Below are positions 1 to 7,735 of a stretch of DNA of 35,324 nucleotides, in pieces; positions within the stretch are counted from its first letter, which is position 1, and each line of letters opens with the position of its first letter. The stretch is from assembly GCF_019402665.1 (NCBI RefSeq), contig NZ_VSST01000041.1:1-35324 (forward strand). The letters are read 5' to 3'. The notes under the pieces are model-generated. The model did no database searches and was not told where the DNA came from. It saw only the letters and a list, made by a program, of their open reading frames with translations. The DNA comes from Bradyrhizobium canariense (GTDB taxonomy: Bacteria > Pseudomonadota > Alphaproteobacteria > Rhizobiales > Xanthobacteraceae). The position numbers and the translations under genes were made by a program.

Positions 1-1245
1 CAGTACGCTGGGGACCGCGATCGAGCCGTCCTCCTGCTGGTAGGTCTCCATCACAGCGATAAGCGCGCGGCCGACGGCAGTGCCGGAGCCGTTCAAGGTG
101 TGCACGAAACGCGGCTTGCCGTCGGGACCGCGCGAGCGCGCGTCCATCCGGCGGGCCTGGAAATCGCCGCACACCGAGCAGCTCGAGATCTCGCGGAACA
201 TGCCGCCATCGCCCTGCCCGGGCATCCAGACCTCGATGTCATAGGTTTTTTGCGCCGCAAAACCCATATCCCCTGCGCAGAGCGTCATCACGCGATAATG
301 CAGGTCGAGCTGCCGTAACACCTCTTCGGCGCAAGCGAGCATCCGCTCATGCTCGTCCTTGCTGGTTTCGGCCGTTGCAATCGACACCAACTCGACTTTT
401 GTGAATTGATGCTGCCGGATCATGCCGCGCGTGTCGCGGCCTGCCGCCCCTGCTTCCGCCCGAAAACACGGCGTCAACGCTGTCAGGCGCATCGGCAGCT
501 CCCTCTCGTCCACGATGGATTCGCGAACCAGGTTCGTCAGCGGCATTTCAGCCGTGGGTATGAGCCACATCCCTTCCCGCGTGCAAAACATATCTTCGGC
601 GGATTTGGGAAGGTTACCCGTCCCATAGGCCGTTTGCTCGCGCACCAAGAGCGGCGGGTTGATCTCGGTATAACCATGCTCGTTGGTGTGCAGGTCGAGC
701 ATGAACTGGCCGATCGCGCGTTCGAGCCGCGCCAGCCCCTTCTTCAGCACGACGAAGCGCGCACCCGAGAGTTTTGCCGCTGCCTCGAAATCCATGTAGC
801 CGAGCGCGTTGCCGAGATCGTCGTGCGGCTTCGGCGCGAAGCTGTAGTTGCGCTTGTTGCCGAAGACGTGGTGCTGCACGTTGCCGTGCTCGTCGACGCC
901 ATCGGGTACCTCGTCGAGCGGCAGGTTCGGAATCGCGGAGAGCTCTTTCGTCAGCTCCTCGTCGGCGGACTTCGCCGCGGCCTCGAGCTGCGGCATCGTC
1001 GTCTTGAGTTCGGTAACTTCCGCCATCAGCTTCGCCGCGCGCGCCTCGTCCTTGGCCTTCTTGGCATCGCCGATTTCCTTTGAGGCCGCATTGCGCCGCG
1101 CCTGCGCCTGCTCGGAAGCCAGGATCGCCGCACGCCGGGTCTCGTCGATCGCTAGCAGCGACGCCGACATCGGCTTCAGGCCGCGTCGTGCGAGGCCGGC
1201 GTCGAAGGCTTGCGGGTTGTCGCGGATCGATTTGATATCGTGCAT
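1..1245 (-). CDS. serS: Seryl-tRNA synthetase, C-terminus cut by window edge
   Basis: Charges tRNA-Ser with serine in the cytoplasm, and also provides the seryl-tRNA used for selenocysteine where that pathway exists. 415 codons are visible; the family is usually about 425 residues, so only the last few are missing beyond position 1. The N-terminus (MHDIKSIRDNPQAF) leads into the long antiparallel coiled-coil arm, rich in Ala, Lys and Glu (about residues 30-100), that grips the tRNA long variable arm. The class II catalytic core follows: motif 2 is seen as FRAEAGAAGRDTRGMIR and motif 3 near the end as LNGSGTAVGRALIAVMETYQ. The start is the ATG at 1243-1245, which fits the usual family N-terminus. 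It is the last visible gene of the minus-strand run and is separated from tatC by a palindromic repeat. Function is secure from these motifs. Confidence 0.97.
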   Translation of the reverse strand, partial: MHDIKSIRDNPQAFDAGLARRGLKPMSASLLAIDETRRAAILASEQAQARRNAASKEIGDAKKAKDEARAAKLMAEVTELKTTMPQLEAAAKSADEELTKELSAIPNLPLDEVPDGVDEHGNVQHHVFGNKRNYSFAPKPHDDLGNALGYMDFEAAAKLSGARFVVLKKGLARLERAIGQFMLDLHTNEHGYTEINPPLLVREQTAYGTGNLPKSAEDMFCTREGMWLIPTAEMPLTNLVRESIVDERELPMRLTALTPCFRAEAGAAGRDTRGMIRQHQFTKVELVSIATAETSKDEHERMLACAEEVLRQLDLHYRVMTLCAGDMGFAAQKTYDIEVWMPGQGDGGMFREISSCSVCGDFQARRMDARSRGPDGKPRFVHTLNGSGTAVGRALIAVMETYQQEDGSIAVPSVL

Positions 1246-1316
1246 GGCCGAGGTCCTGGGGCAGCGCGTAAACATACAACGGCAAACGTTGTACGTCAGC
1301 GCGTCTCCCTAGCACT

Positions 1317-1440
1317 CTGTCATCGCCCGCGAAAGCGGGCGATCCAGTATTCCAGAGACGTCAGTGATTCCCCCGAGAGGCCGCGGCGTACTGGATTCCC
1401 CGCCCCAGGGCGCAATTGCGCACAAGGCGGGGAATGACAG
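1317..1440. repeat. Palindromic intergenic repeat between tatC and serS
   Basis: A 124-bp segment bounded by the inverted ends CTGTCAT (1317-1323) and ATGACAG (1434-1440). Inside are a GCCCGC/GCGGGC hairpin (1325-1340), the matched pair CCAGTA / TACTGG, and a CCCCGCC / GGCGGGG pair near the right end. The nested dyads can fold into a large cruciform or RNA stem. I recall similar GTCAT...ATGAC elements scattered between genes in Bradyrhizobium and Rhodopseudomonas. Lying just after the tatC stop, it could also end or attenuate transcription from the tat genes. Confidence 0.65.
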
Positions 1441-1456
1441 CGGAGGTCAGGGCGCC

Positions 1457-2269
1457 CTACTCCGCCGGATTAGCCGGCGTCGATACGTCAGTGCCGGTGG
1501 TGGCCTTTGAAGTTGCCGCCTTCTTCTCCACAATTCCCACCGCGATGATCGAGCCCTCGTAGAGCGCGAGCAAGGGGATCGCGAGCGAGCACTGGCTAAG
1601 CACGTCGGGCGGGGTCAGAACGGCCGCGATGACGAAGGCGACGACGATGAAATAGCGGCGCTTCTCGCGCAGCATTTTTGACGTGACGATGCCGATGCGC
1701 CCGAGCAGCGTCAGGATCACCGGAAGCTGGAAGGCGATGCCGAAGGCGAAGATCAGCGACATCATCAGCGACAGGTATTCACCGACCTTGGGCAGCAGCT
1801 GGATCTGCGCGGTCTCGTCGCTGCCAGCCTGCTGCATGCCGAGCGAGAAGCGGACCAGCATCGGCAGCACGACGAAATAGACCAGTGCTGCGCCCAGCAC
1901 GAAGAAGAACGGGGTCGCGACCAGATAAGGCAGAAAGGCCTGCTTCTCGTGCTTGTAGAGGCCCGGAGCGACGAACTTGTAGATCTGCGTCGCAACGATC
2001 GGGAACGAGATGAAGCCGGCGCCGAACAGCGCGAGCTTGAGCTGAGTAATGAAATATTCCAGCAGCGCAGTGTAGATGAATTTCGAGTTCTCGGGACCCG
2101 CGACCCACACGAACGGCCAGACCAGCACGTTGTAGATCTGCTTGGCGAAGAAGAAGCAGAAGATGAAGGCAACGCCGAAGCCAAGGAGCGCCTTGATCAG
2201 CCGCGAACGCAGCTCGATCAAATGGTCCATCAGGGGAGCTTTGCTGGCCTCGATATCGGCGGCGCTCAT
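1457..2269 (-). CDS. tatC: Sec-independent protein translocase TatC
   Basis: TatC is the polytopic receptor of the twin-arginine translocation system: with TatB it binds the RR signal peptide of folded proteins and recruits TatA. The 270-residue product has the family signature near the N-terminus (MDHLIELRSRL, about residues 14-24) and six hydrophobic segments spread from about residue 25 to 245, ending in a short polar tail. The ATG at 2267-2269 overlaps the tatB stop as ATGA, the usual sign of translational coupling. It is the third gene of a tatA-tatB-tatC operon read on the minus strand. The length and topology are normal for the family. Confidence 0.97.
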   Translation of the reverse strand: MSAADIEASKAPLMDHLIELRSRLIKALLGFGVAFIFCFFFAKQIYNVLVWPFVWVAGPENSKFIYTALLEYFITQLKLALFGAGFISFPIVATQIYKFVAPGLYKHEKQAFLPYLVATPFFFVLGAALVYFVVLPMLVRFSLGMQQAGSDETAQIQLLPKVGEYLSLMMSLIFAFGIAFQLPVILTLLGRIGIVTSKMLREKRRYFIVVAFVIAAVLTPPDVLSQCSLAIPLLALYEGSIIAVGIVEKKAATSKATTGTDVSTPANPAE

Positions 2270-2841
2270 GACGCTTTGGCGTCCTTGATCGCCTCGGCCG
2301 GCGCAGTGTCCTGGATGACCGAATCTTGCGTGACCGAACCTTGAGCGACCTGCGCCTGCTCGACCTCACGGGTGATGGCGAGCGGCTCGTTCACCGCCGC
2401 ATGTGCCTCGGCCTCTACGAAGGTCTCGGGCGTCGGCGCTTCCGGCGTGGTGGGCGTCGCCGGCAATTCGCTTGAAGTCGCCAGCGCTTCGCTTGAAGTC
2501 GCCGGCGGCTCAACAGCGGCGGTGGTCGAGGTCTCGGCCGGCTTGTCCAGCGCATCGACGCGGAGCGCGTCGCTGACGTCTTTCTGAAGCGAGGTCATCA
2601 GATTGTTGCCGGCGAACCCGGAAGCCGCTTCCTTGACCTCGTCGAAGCTCTTCTTGAGGTCGGCCATTTCGGCCTCGCGCATCGCCTCCTGGAATTGGCC
2701 CTGGAATTCGGCGGCCATCTTGCGCGCCTTGCCCATCCACTGCCCGACCATACGCAGTACGCCCGGCAGCTCTTTCGGGCCGATGGCGATCAGGGCCACG
2801 ACCCCGATCAGGACCAGTTCACTCCACCCGATATCGAACAT
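2266..2841 (-). CDS. tatB: Sec-independent protein translocase TatB
   Basis: TatB forms the substrate-binding complex with TatC in the inner membrane. The product is 191 residues with one N-terminal membrane helix (MFDIGWSELVLIGVVALIAI), the conserved Gly-Pro hinge and E/L residues (GPKELPGVLR), then an amphipathic charged helix (about residues 30-75). A long acidic, Ala/Pro/Thr-rich tail of low complexity with repeated SSEALATSSELPAT-like units makes up the C-terminal half, which varies widely among TatB proteins. The start lies downstream of a GGAAG-like ribosome site. It follows tatA by 88 bp and overlaps tatC by 4 bp. Confidence 0.95.
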   Translation of the reverse strand: MFDIGWSELVLIGVVALIAIGPKELPGVLRMVGQWMGKARKMAAEFQGQFQEAMREAEMADLKKSFDEVKEAASGFAGNNLMTSLQKDVSDALRVDALDKPAETSTTAAVEPPATSSEALATSSELPATPTTPEAPTPETFVEAEAHAAVNEPLAITREVEQAQVAQGSVTQDSVIQDTAPAEAIKDAKAS

Positions 2842-2929
2842 GAGGTCTTCCGTTCACGCCAGCCGCAGCCAGCCCAATCCCTCGCGCGCAGGATCGGGTC
2901 CGCTACCCGCGTCTCGCGTGCTCTCTGGC

Positions 2930-3166
2930 TCAGACGGCCTTGCTGCCGATGTCGGACCGTGCCGCGGTCGGCGCGGCATTGTTGTGCTCGATGGACTTGG
3001 CCGGCTCGGGCTTGTCGGCGACCTTGTCGTCGTCCTGCATGCCCTTCTTGAACGCCTTGATGCCCTGCGCCACGTCGCCCATCAGATCCGAAATCTTGCC
3101 GCGACCGAACAGCAGCAGGACCACTGCGATCACCAGGACCCAGTGCCAAATGCTGAGTGAACCCAT
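2930..3166 (-). CDS. tatA: Sec-independent protein translocase TatA
   Basis: TatA oligomerises to form the translocation element of the Tat system. I place the start at the ATG 3164-3166, because it gives the standard TatA N-terminus (MGSLSIWHWVLVIAVVLLLF) and has a GGAGGG ribosome site about 8 bases upstream; a longer reading frame upstream has no such support. The 78-residue product has one membrane helix, the FG hinge (residues 20-21), an amphipathic helix with the DVAQGIKAFKKGM motif, and a short polar tail. It opens the tatABC operon. A TTGACA box sits at 3240-3235 on the minus strand, about 70 bases upstream, but without a convincing -10 partner. Confidence 0.96.
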   Translation of the reverse strand: MGSLSIWHWVLVIAVVLLLFGRGKISDLMGDVAQGIKAFKKGMQDDDKVADKPEPAKSIEHNNAAPTAARSDIGSKAV

Positions 3167-3256
3167 CCTGCAACCCTCCAAACGCGCATGGCCGGGGACC
3201 CGGCCGATCTTCACCGAAACCTAGGCTTGGCAGGTGTCAAAAACAAGGACCAAGGC

Positions 3257-3279
3257 AGCGCCAATTCGCTGTTGGCGCT
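3257..3279 (-). terminator. Perfect 8-bp hairpin between scpB and tatA
   Basis: AGCGCCAA (3257-3264) and TTGGCGCT (3272-3279) are perfect inverted arms around a 7-base loop. It lies 55 bp past the scpB stop and before the tatA start, so on the minus strand it could end the dgt...scpB transcript. The U-rich stretch does not follow at once (a GTTTTTG run comes about 12 bases later), so it may be only a weak terminator or an mRNA processing stem. Confidence 0.5.
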
Positions 3280-3333
3280 ACGTAATTTTGCTAGTGTTAA
3301 CTGGTCGCAGGTGGCCGGTAGAAGGCCGGGACG

Positions 3334-4086
3334 TCAGTCCTCGCTACCGCCCTCGCCGCCCTCATTGCCGCCTTCCGGCGGCGTCTCGGGCTCGACCGCA
3401 GGCGCCAGCGCGAGATCAAGGTCCTCGCCAGGTTCCAGCGGATCCTCGTCCTCACGCAAAGTCGGGTCATCCGACGGCGTCGGCACGCTGAATCCGGTCG
3501 GCAGACGCGAATCCAGAAGGCCCGTGCCCTTGAGCTCCTCCAAACCCGGCAGATCGCCGAGCTGTTCCAGAGTGAACTGCGACAGGAAGTCCTCGGTGGT
3601 TCCGAAGGTCAAGGGACGGCCCGGCGTCTTGCGACGGCCGCGCGGCTTGATCCAGCCGGTTTCCAGCAGCACGTCCAGCGTGCCTTTCGAGGTGACGACG
3701 CCGCGGATCTCCTCGATCTCGGCGCGCGTCACCGGCTGGTGATAGGCGATGATTGCGAGCACCTCGATCGCGGCGCGCGACAGGCGGCGGGTTTCGGTGC
3801 TCTCGCGGGTCATCAGCCAGGCGAGATCGCCCGCCGTGCGGAAGGTCCATTTGTTGGCAACCCGGACGAGATTCACGCCGCGCAAGGAATAGTCGGCCTG
3901 CAACTGCTCAAGCGCGGCCTTCACGTCCACGCCCTCGGGCATGCGCTTGGCCAGCGTCGCGGTGTCCAGCGGTTCATTCGAAGCGAACAGCAGCGCTTCC
4001 AGCAGCCGCAATTCTTCGGGACGTGCCTGGGACTCGTTCTCCATCGGCTCGGCCTCTTCTACCCGCACTTCAGCCAGGCTTGCCAT
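3334..4086 (-). CDS. scpB: Segregation and condensation protein ScpB
   Basis: ScpB is a kite-type subunit of the Smc-ScpAB condensin that organises and segregates the chromosome. The 250-residue product carries the tandem winged-helix region: EELRLLEALLFASNEPLD at the N-terminal helix, then the signature AIEVLAIIAYHQPVTRAEIE and EEIRGVVTSKGTLDVLLETG. The last 60 or so residues are a disordered acidic tail rich in Pro, Glu and Gly, longer than in Bacillus ScpB but common in alphaproteobacteria. A GTG at 4107 would add seven residues directly against the scpA stop; I prefer the ATG at 4084-4086, which has an AAGGAG ribosome site 7 bases upstream. It is co-transcribed with scpA. Confidence 0.95.
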   Translation of the reverse strand: MASLAEVRVEEAEPMENESQARPEELRLLEALLFASNEPLDTATLAKRMPEGVDVKAALEQLQADYSLRGVNLVRVANKWTFRTAGDLAWLMTRESTETRRLSRAAIEVLAIIAYHQPVTRAEIEEIRGVVTSKGTLDVLLETGWIKPRGRRKTPGRPLTFGTTEDFLSQFTLEQLGDLPGLEELKGTGLLDSRLPTGFSVPTPSDDPTLREDEDPLEPGEDLDLALAPAVEPETPPEGGNEGGEGGSED

Positions 4087-4107
4087 GGCAGATTCTCCTT
4101 GTTGCAC

Positions 4108-4947
4108 TTAAGCGACCGGCGCATCGGGCGCAGGAGCTGCGTCCATGACCGGCTTGGGGCGCCCCTTCCGGAAATAGATGGGCGCAAACGCCTCTTTCTG
4201 ATTCAGCTCGAGCTGACCTTCGCGCACCAGTTCGAGCGCAGCCGCGAAACTCGAGGCGAGCACCGTCGCGCGCTGCGTCGGATCGGCGACGTGCTGCAGC
4301 AGAAAATCGTCGAGAACGCCCCAATCGTCTTGCTCGCTGATGCTGCCGACCAGCCGCTCCAGCGTGGCGCGCGCCTCCGCAAGCGACCACACCGTGCGCT
4401 TGGCGAGATGCACGCTCGCCAGCACGCGCGACTGGCGCTGCGCGGCATAGGCGGTGAGCAGGTCATAGAGCGTTGCGGTGTATTTCGGATGCTTGATCTC
4501 GGCGATCTGCTCGGGCTCGCCGCGCGGGAAGATGTCGCGCAGCAATTGCTGCCGGTTCATCAGCCGGTTGGCGGCTTCGCGAATGGCCTCCAGCCGGCGC
4601 AGGCGGTTGGCGAGCGCCGTCGCCATCTGCTCGGCGCTCGGGCCTTCCGCACTCGGCGGCTCCGGCAGCAGCAGGCGCGATTTCAGAAAGGCGAGCCAGG
4701 CCGCCATCACGAGATAGTCGGCGGCAAGCTCGAGGCGGATCTTTCGCGCGGCTTCGATGAAGTGGAGATACTGGTCGGCGAGCGCCAGGATCGAGATCTT
4801 GGCGAGATCGACCTTCTGCTGCCGCGCCAGTGCGAGCAACAGGTCGAGCGGACCCTCATAGCCCTCGACGTCCACCACCAACGCCGGCTCACCCTCGGCG
4901 AGCTCTGCGGGCCGCCCGGTTTCAAACGATAGGATTTCTGCGGTCAT
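4108..4947 (-). CDS. scpA: Segregation and condensation protein ScpA (kleisin)
   Basis: ScpA is the kleisin that bridges the Smc head and neck and binds ScpB. The 279-residue product shows the family opening VEGYEGPLDLLLALARQQKVDLAKI, given here as its parts VEGYEGPLDLLL and KVDLAKISI, then the conserved YLVMAAWLAFLKSRLLLP. The C-terminal winged-helix portion that binds the Smc cap follows (about residues 195-265, including QRATVLASSFAAALELVREG). The start ATG overlaps the nagZ stop by 4 bp (4944-4947), and scpB follows with almost no gap, so all three are translationally coupled. The product is of normal length with no missing segment. Confidence 0.95.
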   Translation of the reverse strand: MTAEILSFETGRPAELAEGEPALVVDVEGYEGPLDLLLALARQQKVDLAKISILALADQYLHFIEAARKIRLELAADYLVMAAWLAFLKSRLLLPEPPSAEGPSAEQMATALANRLRRLEAIREAANRLMNRQQLLRDIFPRGEPEQIAEIKHPKYTATLYDLLTAYAAQRQSRVLASVHLAKRTVWSLAEARATLERLVGSISEQDDWGVLDDFLLQHVADPTQRATVLASSFAAALELVREGQLELNQKEAFAPIYFRKGRPKPVMDAAPAPDAPVA

Positions 4948-5972
4948 GCCGATGCCGTGTTTGCCCGTGCGATCAATGCGTCCAGTTCGGCGCGTGCGGC
5001 CGCGCGATCGAACGGTTGCGGTCCTCGACGCGCCGCGAGCGCGGCGTTCGCCCGCTCCAGCGCCCTGCCCGCCAGTTCGGGTGTCTGGCCGGCGACCTCA
5101 CGCATCTCCTCGATCTTGCCGTTGCAATGCAGGGCCATGTCGCAACCGGCCGCAAAAATCGCGCGGGTCCGCTCGGCGATATTGCCCGACAGCGCGTTCA
5201 TCGACACGTCATCACTCATTAACAAACCCTGGAACCCGATTGTGCCGCGAATCACCTCAGCGATCATTGTCGCAGATGTCGTCGCCGGATGGGCGGGGTC
5301 GACCGCGCTAAACACAACATGTGCAGTCATGGCCATCGGCAAATCCGCCAAAGGCATGAACGCCGCGAAGTCGGTGCGCTCCAGTTCGTCTCGCGACGTG
5401 TCGACGGTCGGCAGATTGAAATGGGTATCGGCCGTAGCTCGGCCATGGCCGGGGATGTGCTTGAGCACCGGCAACACGCCCCCCTCTTCCAGGCCCTCGG
5501 TGACCGCGCGGGCGATCGCGGCGACTTTTCCCGGTTCGGTGCCGTAGGCCCTGTTCCCGATGACGGCGTTGGCGCCAGCCACCGGCACGTCGGCCAGCGG
5601 CAAGCAATCCACGGTAATGCCGAGATCCCCGAGATCGGCCGCGATCAGCCGGGCACTGAGGCGCGCCGCGGTCAGCCCGAGCGCCGAATCAGTATCGTAG
5701 AGACCCGCGAAAATAGCGCCCGGTGGATAGACCGGCCAAAGCGGCGGCCCCAGGCGCTGCACCCGTCCACCCTCCTGGTCGATCAGGACAGGGGCATCAG
5801 CGAAACCCGCGACCGCCCGCAATTCCGCAACGAGTGCAGCAACTTGAGCTGGCGTCTCGACGTTGCGCTTGAAGAGGATGAAGCCCCATGGGCGTTCGCT
5901 GCGGATAAACTCCCGCTCGGCGGCAGTTAGTTCCGTTCCGGAAACGCCGGTAATGAAGGCCCGCGTGCTCAT
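4944..5972 (-). CDS. nagZ: Beta-N-acetylhexosaminidase NagZ (GH3)
   Basis: NagZ removes N-acetylglucosamine from anhydromuropeptides in the cytoplasm during peptidoglycan recycling; its product feeds AmpG/AmpC-type beta-lactamase induction where present. The 342-residue product has the single GH3 barrel typical of bacterial NagZ. Visible are the substrate loop LIDQEGGRVQRL (about residues 63-74), the signature KHIPGHGRATADTH (171-184), which holds the flexible Asp-His acid/base dyad (Asp182, His184), and the nucleophile region LMSDDVSMNAL (Asp254/255). There is no signal peptide, which agrees with a cytosolic role. It lies 45 bp after the SPOR-domain gene and overlaps scpA, an arrangement widely conserved in Rhizobiales. 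Confidence 0.96.
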   Translation of the reverse strand: MSTRAFITGVSGTELTAAEREFIRSERPWGFILFKRNVETPAQVAALVAELRAVAGFADAPVLIDQEGGRVQRLGPPLWPVYPPGAIFAGLYDTDSALGLTAARLSARLIAADLGDLGITVDCLPLADVPVAGANAVIGNRAYGTEPGKVAAIARAVTEGLEEGGVLPVLKHIPGHGRATADTHFNLPTVDTSRDELERTDFAAFMPLADLPMAMTAHVVFSAVDPAHPATTSATMIAEVIRGTIGFQGLLMSDDVSMNALSGNIAERTRAIFAAGCDMALHCNGKIEEMREVAGQTPELAGRALERANAALAARRGPQPFDRAAARAELDALIARANTASA

Positions 5973-6017
5973 ACGGCCGATTAACCCTGACCCGCGAGAC
6001 GGTCAAGGAAACGGCCG

Positions 6018-7592
6018 TTAATTCCTCTGGACGAAGCAGGCAGACAGGCCCGCGGATTTCAAACTGTTGCAGGCCTGGTTCGCCTCTTCGAGCGATCCGT
6101 AGGGTCCAGCGAAGGCGCGGTAGACGATTCCCTTGCCCTTGTCGGTCAGGTCGACCCGCTTGACCACCGGAGCGCGGGAGCCCAGCACGCTGCCGTACTT
6201 GCTCTGAAGCACCCGGTAGGAGGCGTGGGCGCTATCCTCGGTCTGCTGCGAGGAGACCTGCACGACGTAGCCACCGCCACCGCTGCTCGCGGGCGCAATT
6301 TGCGTCGGATTGGTCGCAGCCATCCGCTGCGGCGGCTCCGCAGCCGGCGCCGATTGCGGCGCCAGCGAGAGCGGCTGATTGGCACTGGCATTGGCCGAGG
6401 TCGGCGGCGTGCGTGGTGCAGCGGGTGCCGCAACGGGCTTCAGTGGAGCTGCCGGCTTCGCGACGGCGGCGGCTTGCGACGCCGTGGCGTCGGTCTGATC
6501 GCCCTTCACGGCCACGGTCCTGATCGCGCGCGGCGAATTGTTCGGCAGCGTGCCGTTACTCGGATTCGGGCCCGCACTCGATAGCGGAATGCTGGACGGC
6601 GACACGCTCGCCACCGGCGGCGGGTTCGCGTTCTGGTTCAGCGGCGGGAACACCACGCGGGGACCTCCCGCCTTGGCGTTGACGTCGACAGGCGCCTCCT
6701 CGCGCGGCACGATCTTCTCAGCGCCATCACCGGTGACCATGCGGTCCGGCACCTTGGCCGAGGAGTCCGACGGCGCCGGCACGATTTTGGTCGGCGTGTT
6801 GTCGGCCTTGATGATGGGCGGCTCGCCGCTGCGGGGCGAGCCCACATAGGTCTTGTAGGCGAACGCAGCGCCGGTCCCGACCACGGCAAGCGCCAGGATC
6901 GCCGCGACCGTCATCATGCCGCCGCGCTGCTTCTTGGGCTCGTCGAGATCGGCCTCGGGATAGTCGCTCTGGAATGCGTAAGGATCGTCGGGATAGGCGG
7001 CATCGCGCTGGTAGTCTTGTTCGCCCGCCTCCAGCCGTCCGTAGAGCGCATCGTCGTAGCGCGCCGGATCGGGCTGCTGCTGATAGGCTTGTTCCTGATA
7101 AGCCTGATCGTGCTGCTGGTAGGCCTGATCCTGATAGGCAGGAGCTTGATAAGCAGGAGCTTGATAGCCCTGATCCGGATAGGCCTGCGGCTGACGAAAA
7201 TCAGGTTCGGGCTCGGGCGCAGTCGGCTGGGCTGAATAACGATGCAGTGGATGAACCGGGTTTACGGAAGCGGGATAGGCAGGCTCAGCTGGCGCCGTCT
7301 GCGGCTGCACATTGGCGCGCCGCATCCATGAGGGCGGTCCGGGCGGCGGCGGAGGAGCCTGCTCGGCATAGTCCTGCGGGTCATCGTCCTGGCGATAGTC
7401 GTCGTCCTGATAGCTCTGGGCAGGCGCGGGCGCTGCTGGCGGGTGCGCACCCGGCCGCCCTTGCGCCGCAAACGGATCGGTCTGCCCGATCAGGCGGGCG
7501 AGTTCGGCCAAGGGATCGCCGCTCCCATGCTGATCGCCACCGCGACCATAGTCATCGGAAGGAAACGGTCTGTCCTGATATCGTTCGGCCAT
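6018..7592 (-). CDS. Membrane-anchored SPOR-domain protein
   Basis: SPOR domains bind denuded glycan strands at the division septum, so this is probably a division or cell-wall protein. The start is the ATG at 7590-7592 (MAERYQDRPFPSDDYGRGG); a longer upstream reading has no support. The 524-residue product has four parts. The first 210 residues are a cytoplasmic low-complexity segment rich in Tyr, Gln, Ala, Pro and Asp, with repeated YQAPAYQ / YQDQAYQ / YQEQAYQ units. One membrane helix follows (GGMMTVAAILALAVVGTGAA), then a long Pro/Ala/Ser-rich periplasmic linker. The C-terminal SPOR domain starts at GGYVVQVSSQQTED and ends in ACFVQRN. It lies between argS and nagZ, the usual place for this gene in Rhizobiales. 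The family assignment is firm; the precise role is inferred. Confidence 0.92.
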   Translation of the reverse strand: MAERYQDRPFPSDDYGRGGDQHGSGDPLAELARLIGQTDPFAAQGRPGAHPPAAPAPAQSYQDDDYRQDDDPQDYAEQAPPPPPGPPSWMRRANVQPQTAPAEPAYPASVNPVHPLHRYSAQPTAPEPEPDFRQPQAYPDQGYQAPAYQAPAYQDQAYQQHDQAYQEQAYQQQPDPARYDDALYGRLEAGEQDYQRDAAYPDDPYAFQSDYPEADLDEPKKQRGGMMTVAAILALAVVGTGAAFAYKTYVGSPRSGEPPIIKADNTPTKIVPAPSDSSAKVPDRMVTGDGAEKIVPREEAPVDVNAKAGGPRVVFPPLNQNANPPPVASVSPSSIPLSSAGPNPSNGTLPNNSPRAIRTVAVKGDQTDATASQAAAVAKPAAPLKPVAAPAAPRTPPTSANASANQPLSLAPQSAPAAEPPQRMAATNPTQIAPASSGGGGYVVQVSSQQTEDSAHASYRVLQSKYGSVLGSRAPVVKRVDLTDKGKGIVYRAFAGPYGSLEEANQACNSLKSAGLSACFVQRN

Positions 7593-7716
7593 CGTGATGA
7601 TGCGTCCCTTCGGGAAAGCCGCGCGCCCCTCGGCCAAGGCACGGCTTTCGACCCACAAGGCTTTCAACCAAGTCTAAGCGATCCGGCTTCTGCCGGTTAC
7701 CCCCGAAATCCCTTAA

Positions 7717-7735
7717 GTAGTTCGCCCCAAACTAC
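7717..7735 (-). terminator. Hairpin overlapping the argS stop codon
   Basis: GTAGTT (7717-7722) and AACTAC (7730-7735) form 6-bp arms around a 7-base loop and include the argS TAG. A second small stem, CCGGC-TTCT-GCCGG (7683-7696), lies 20 bases on. No clear U tract follows either stem, so transcription may only be attenuated or the message processed here before the SPOR gene. Confidence 0.3.
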
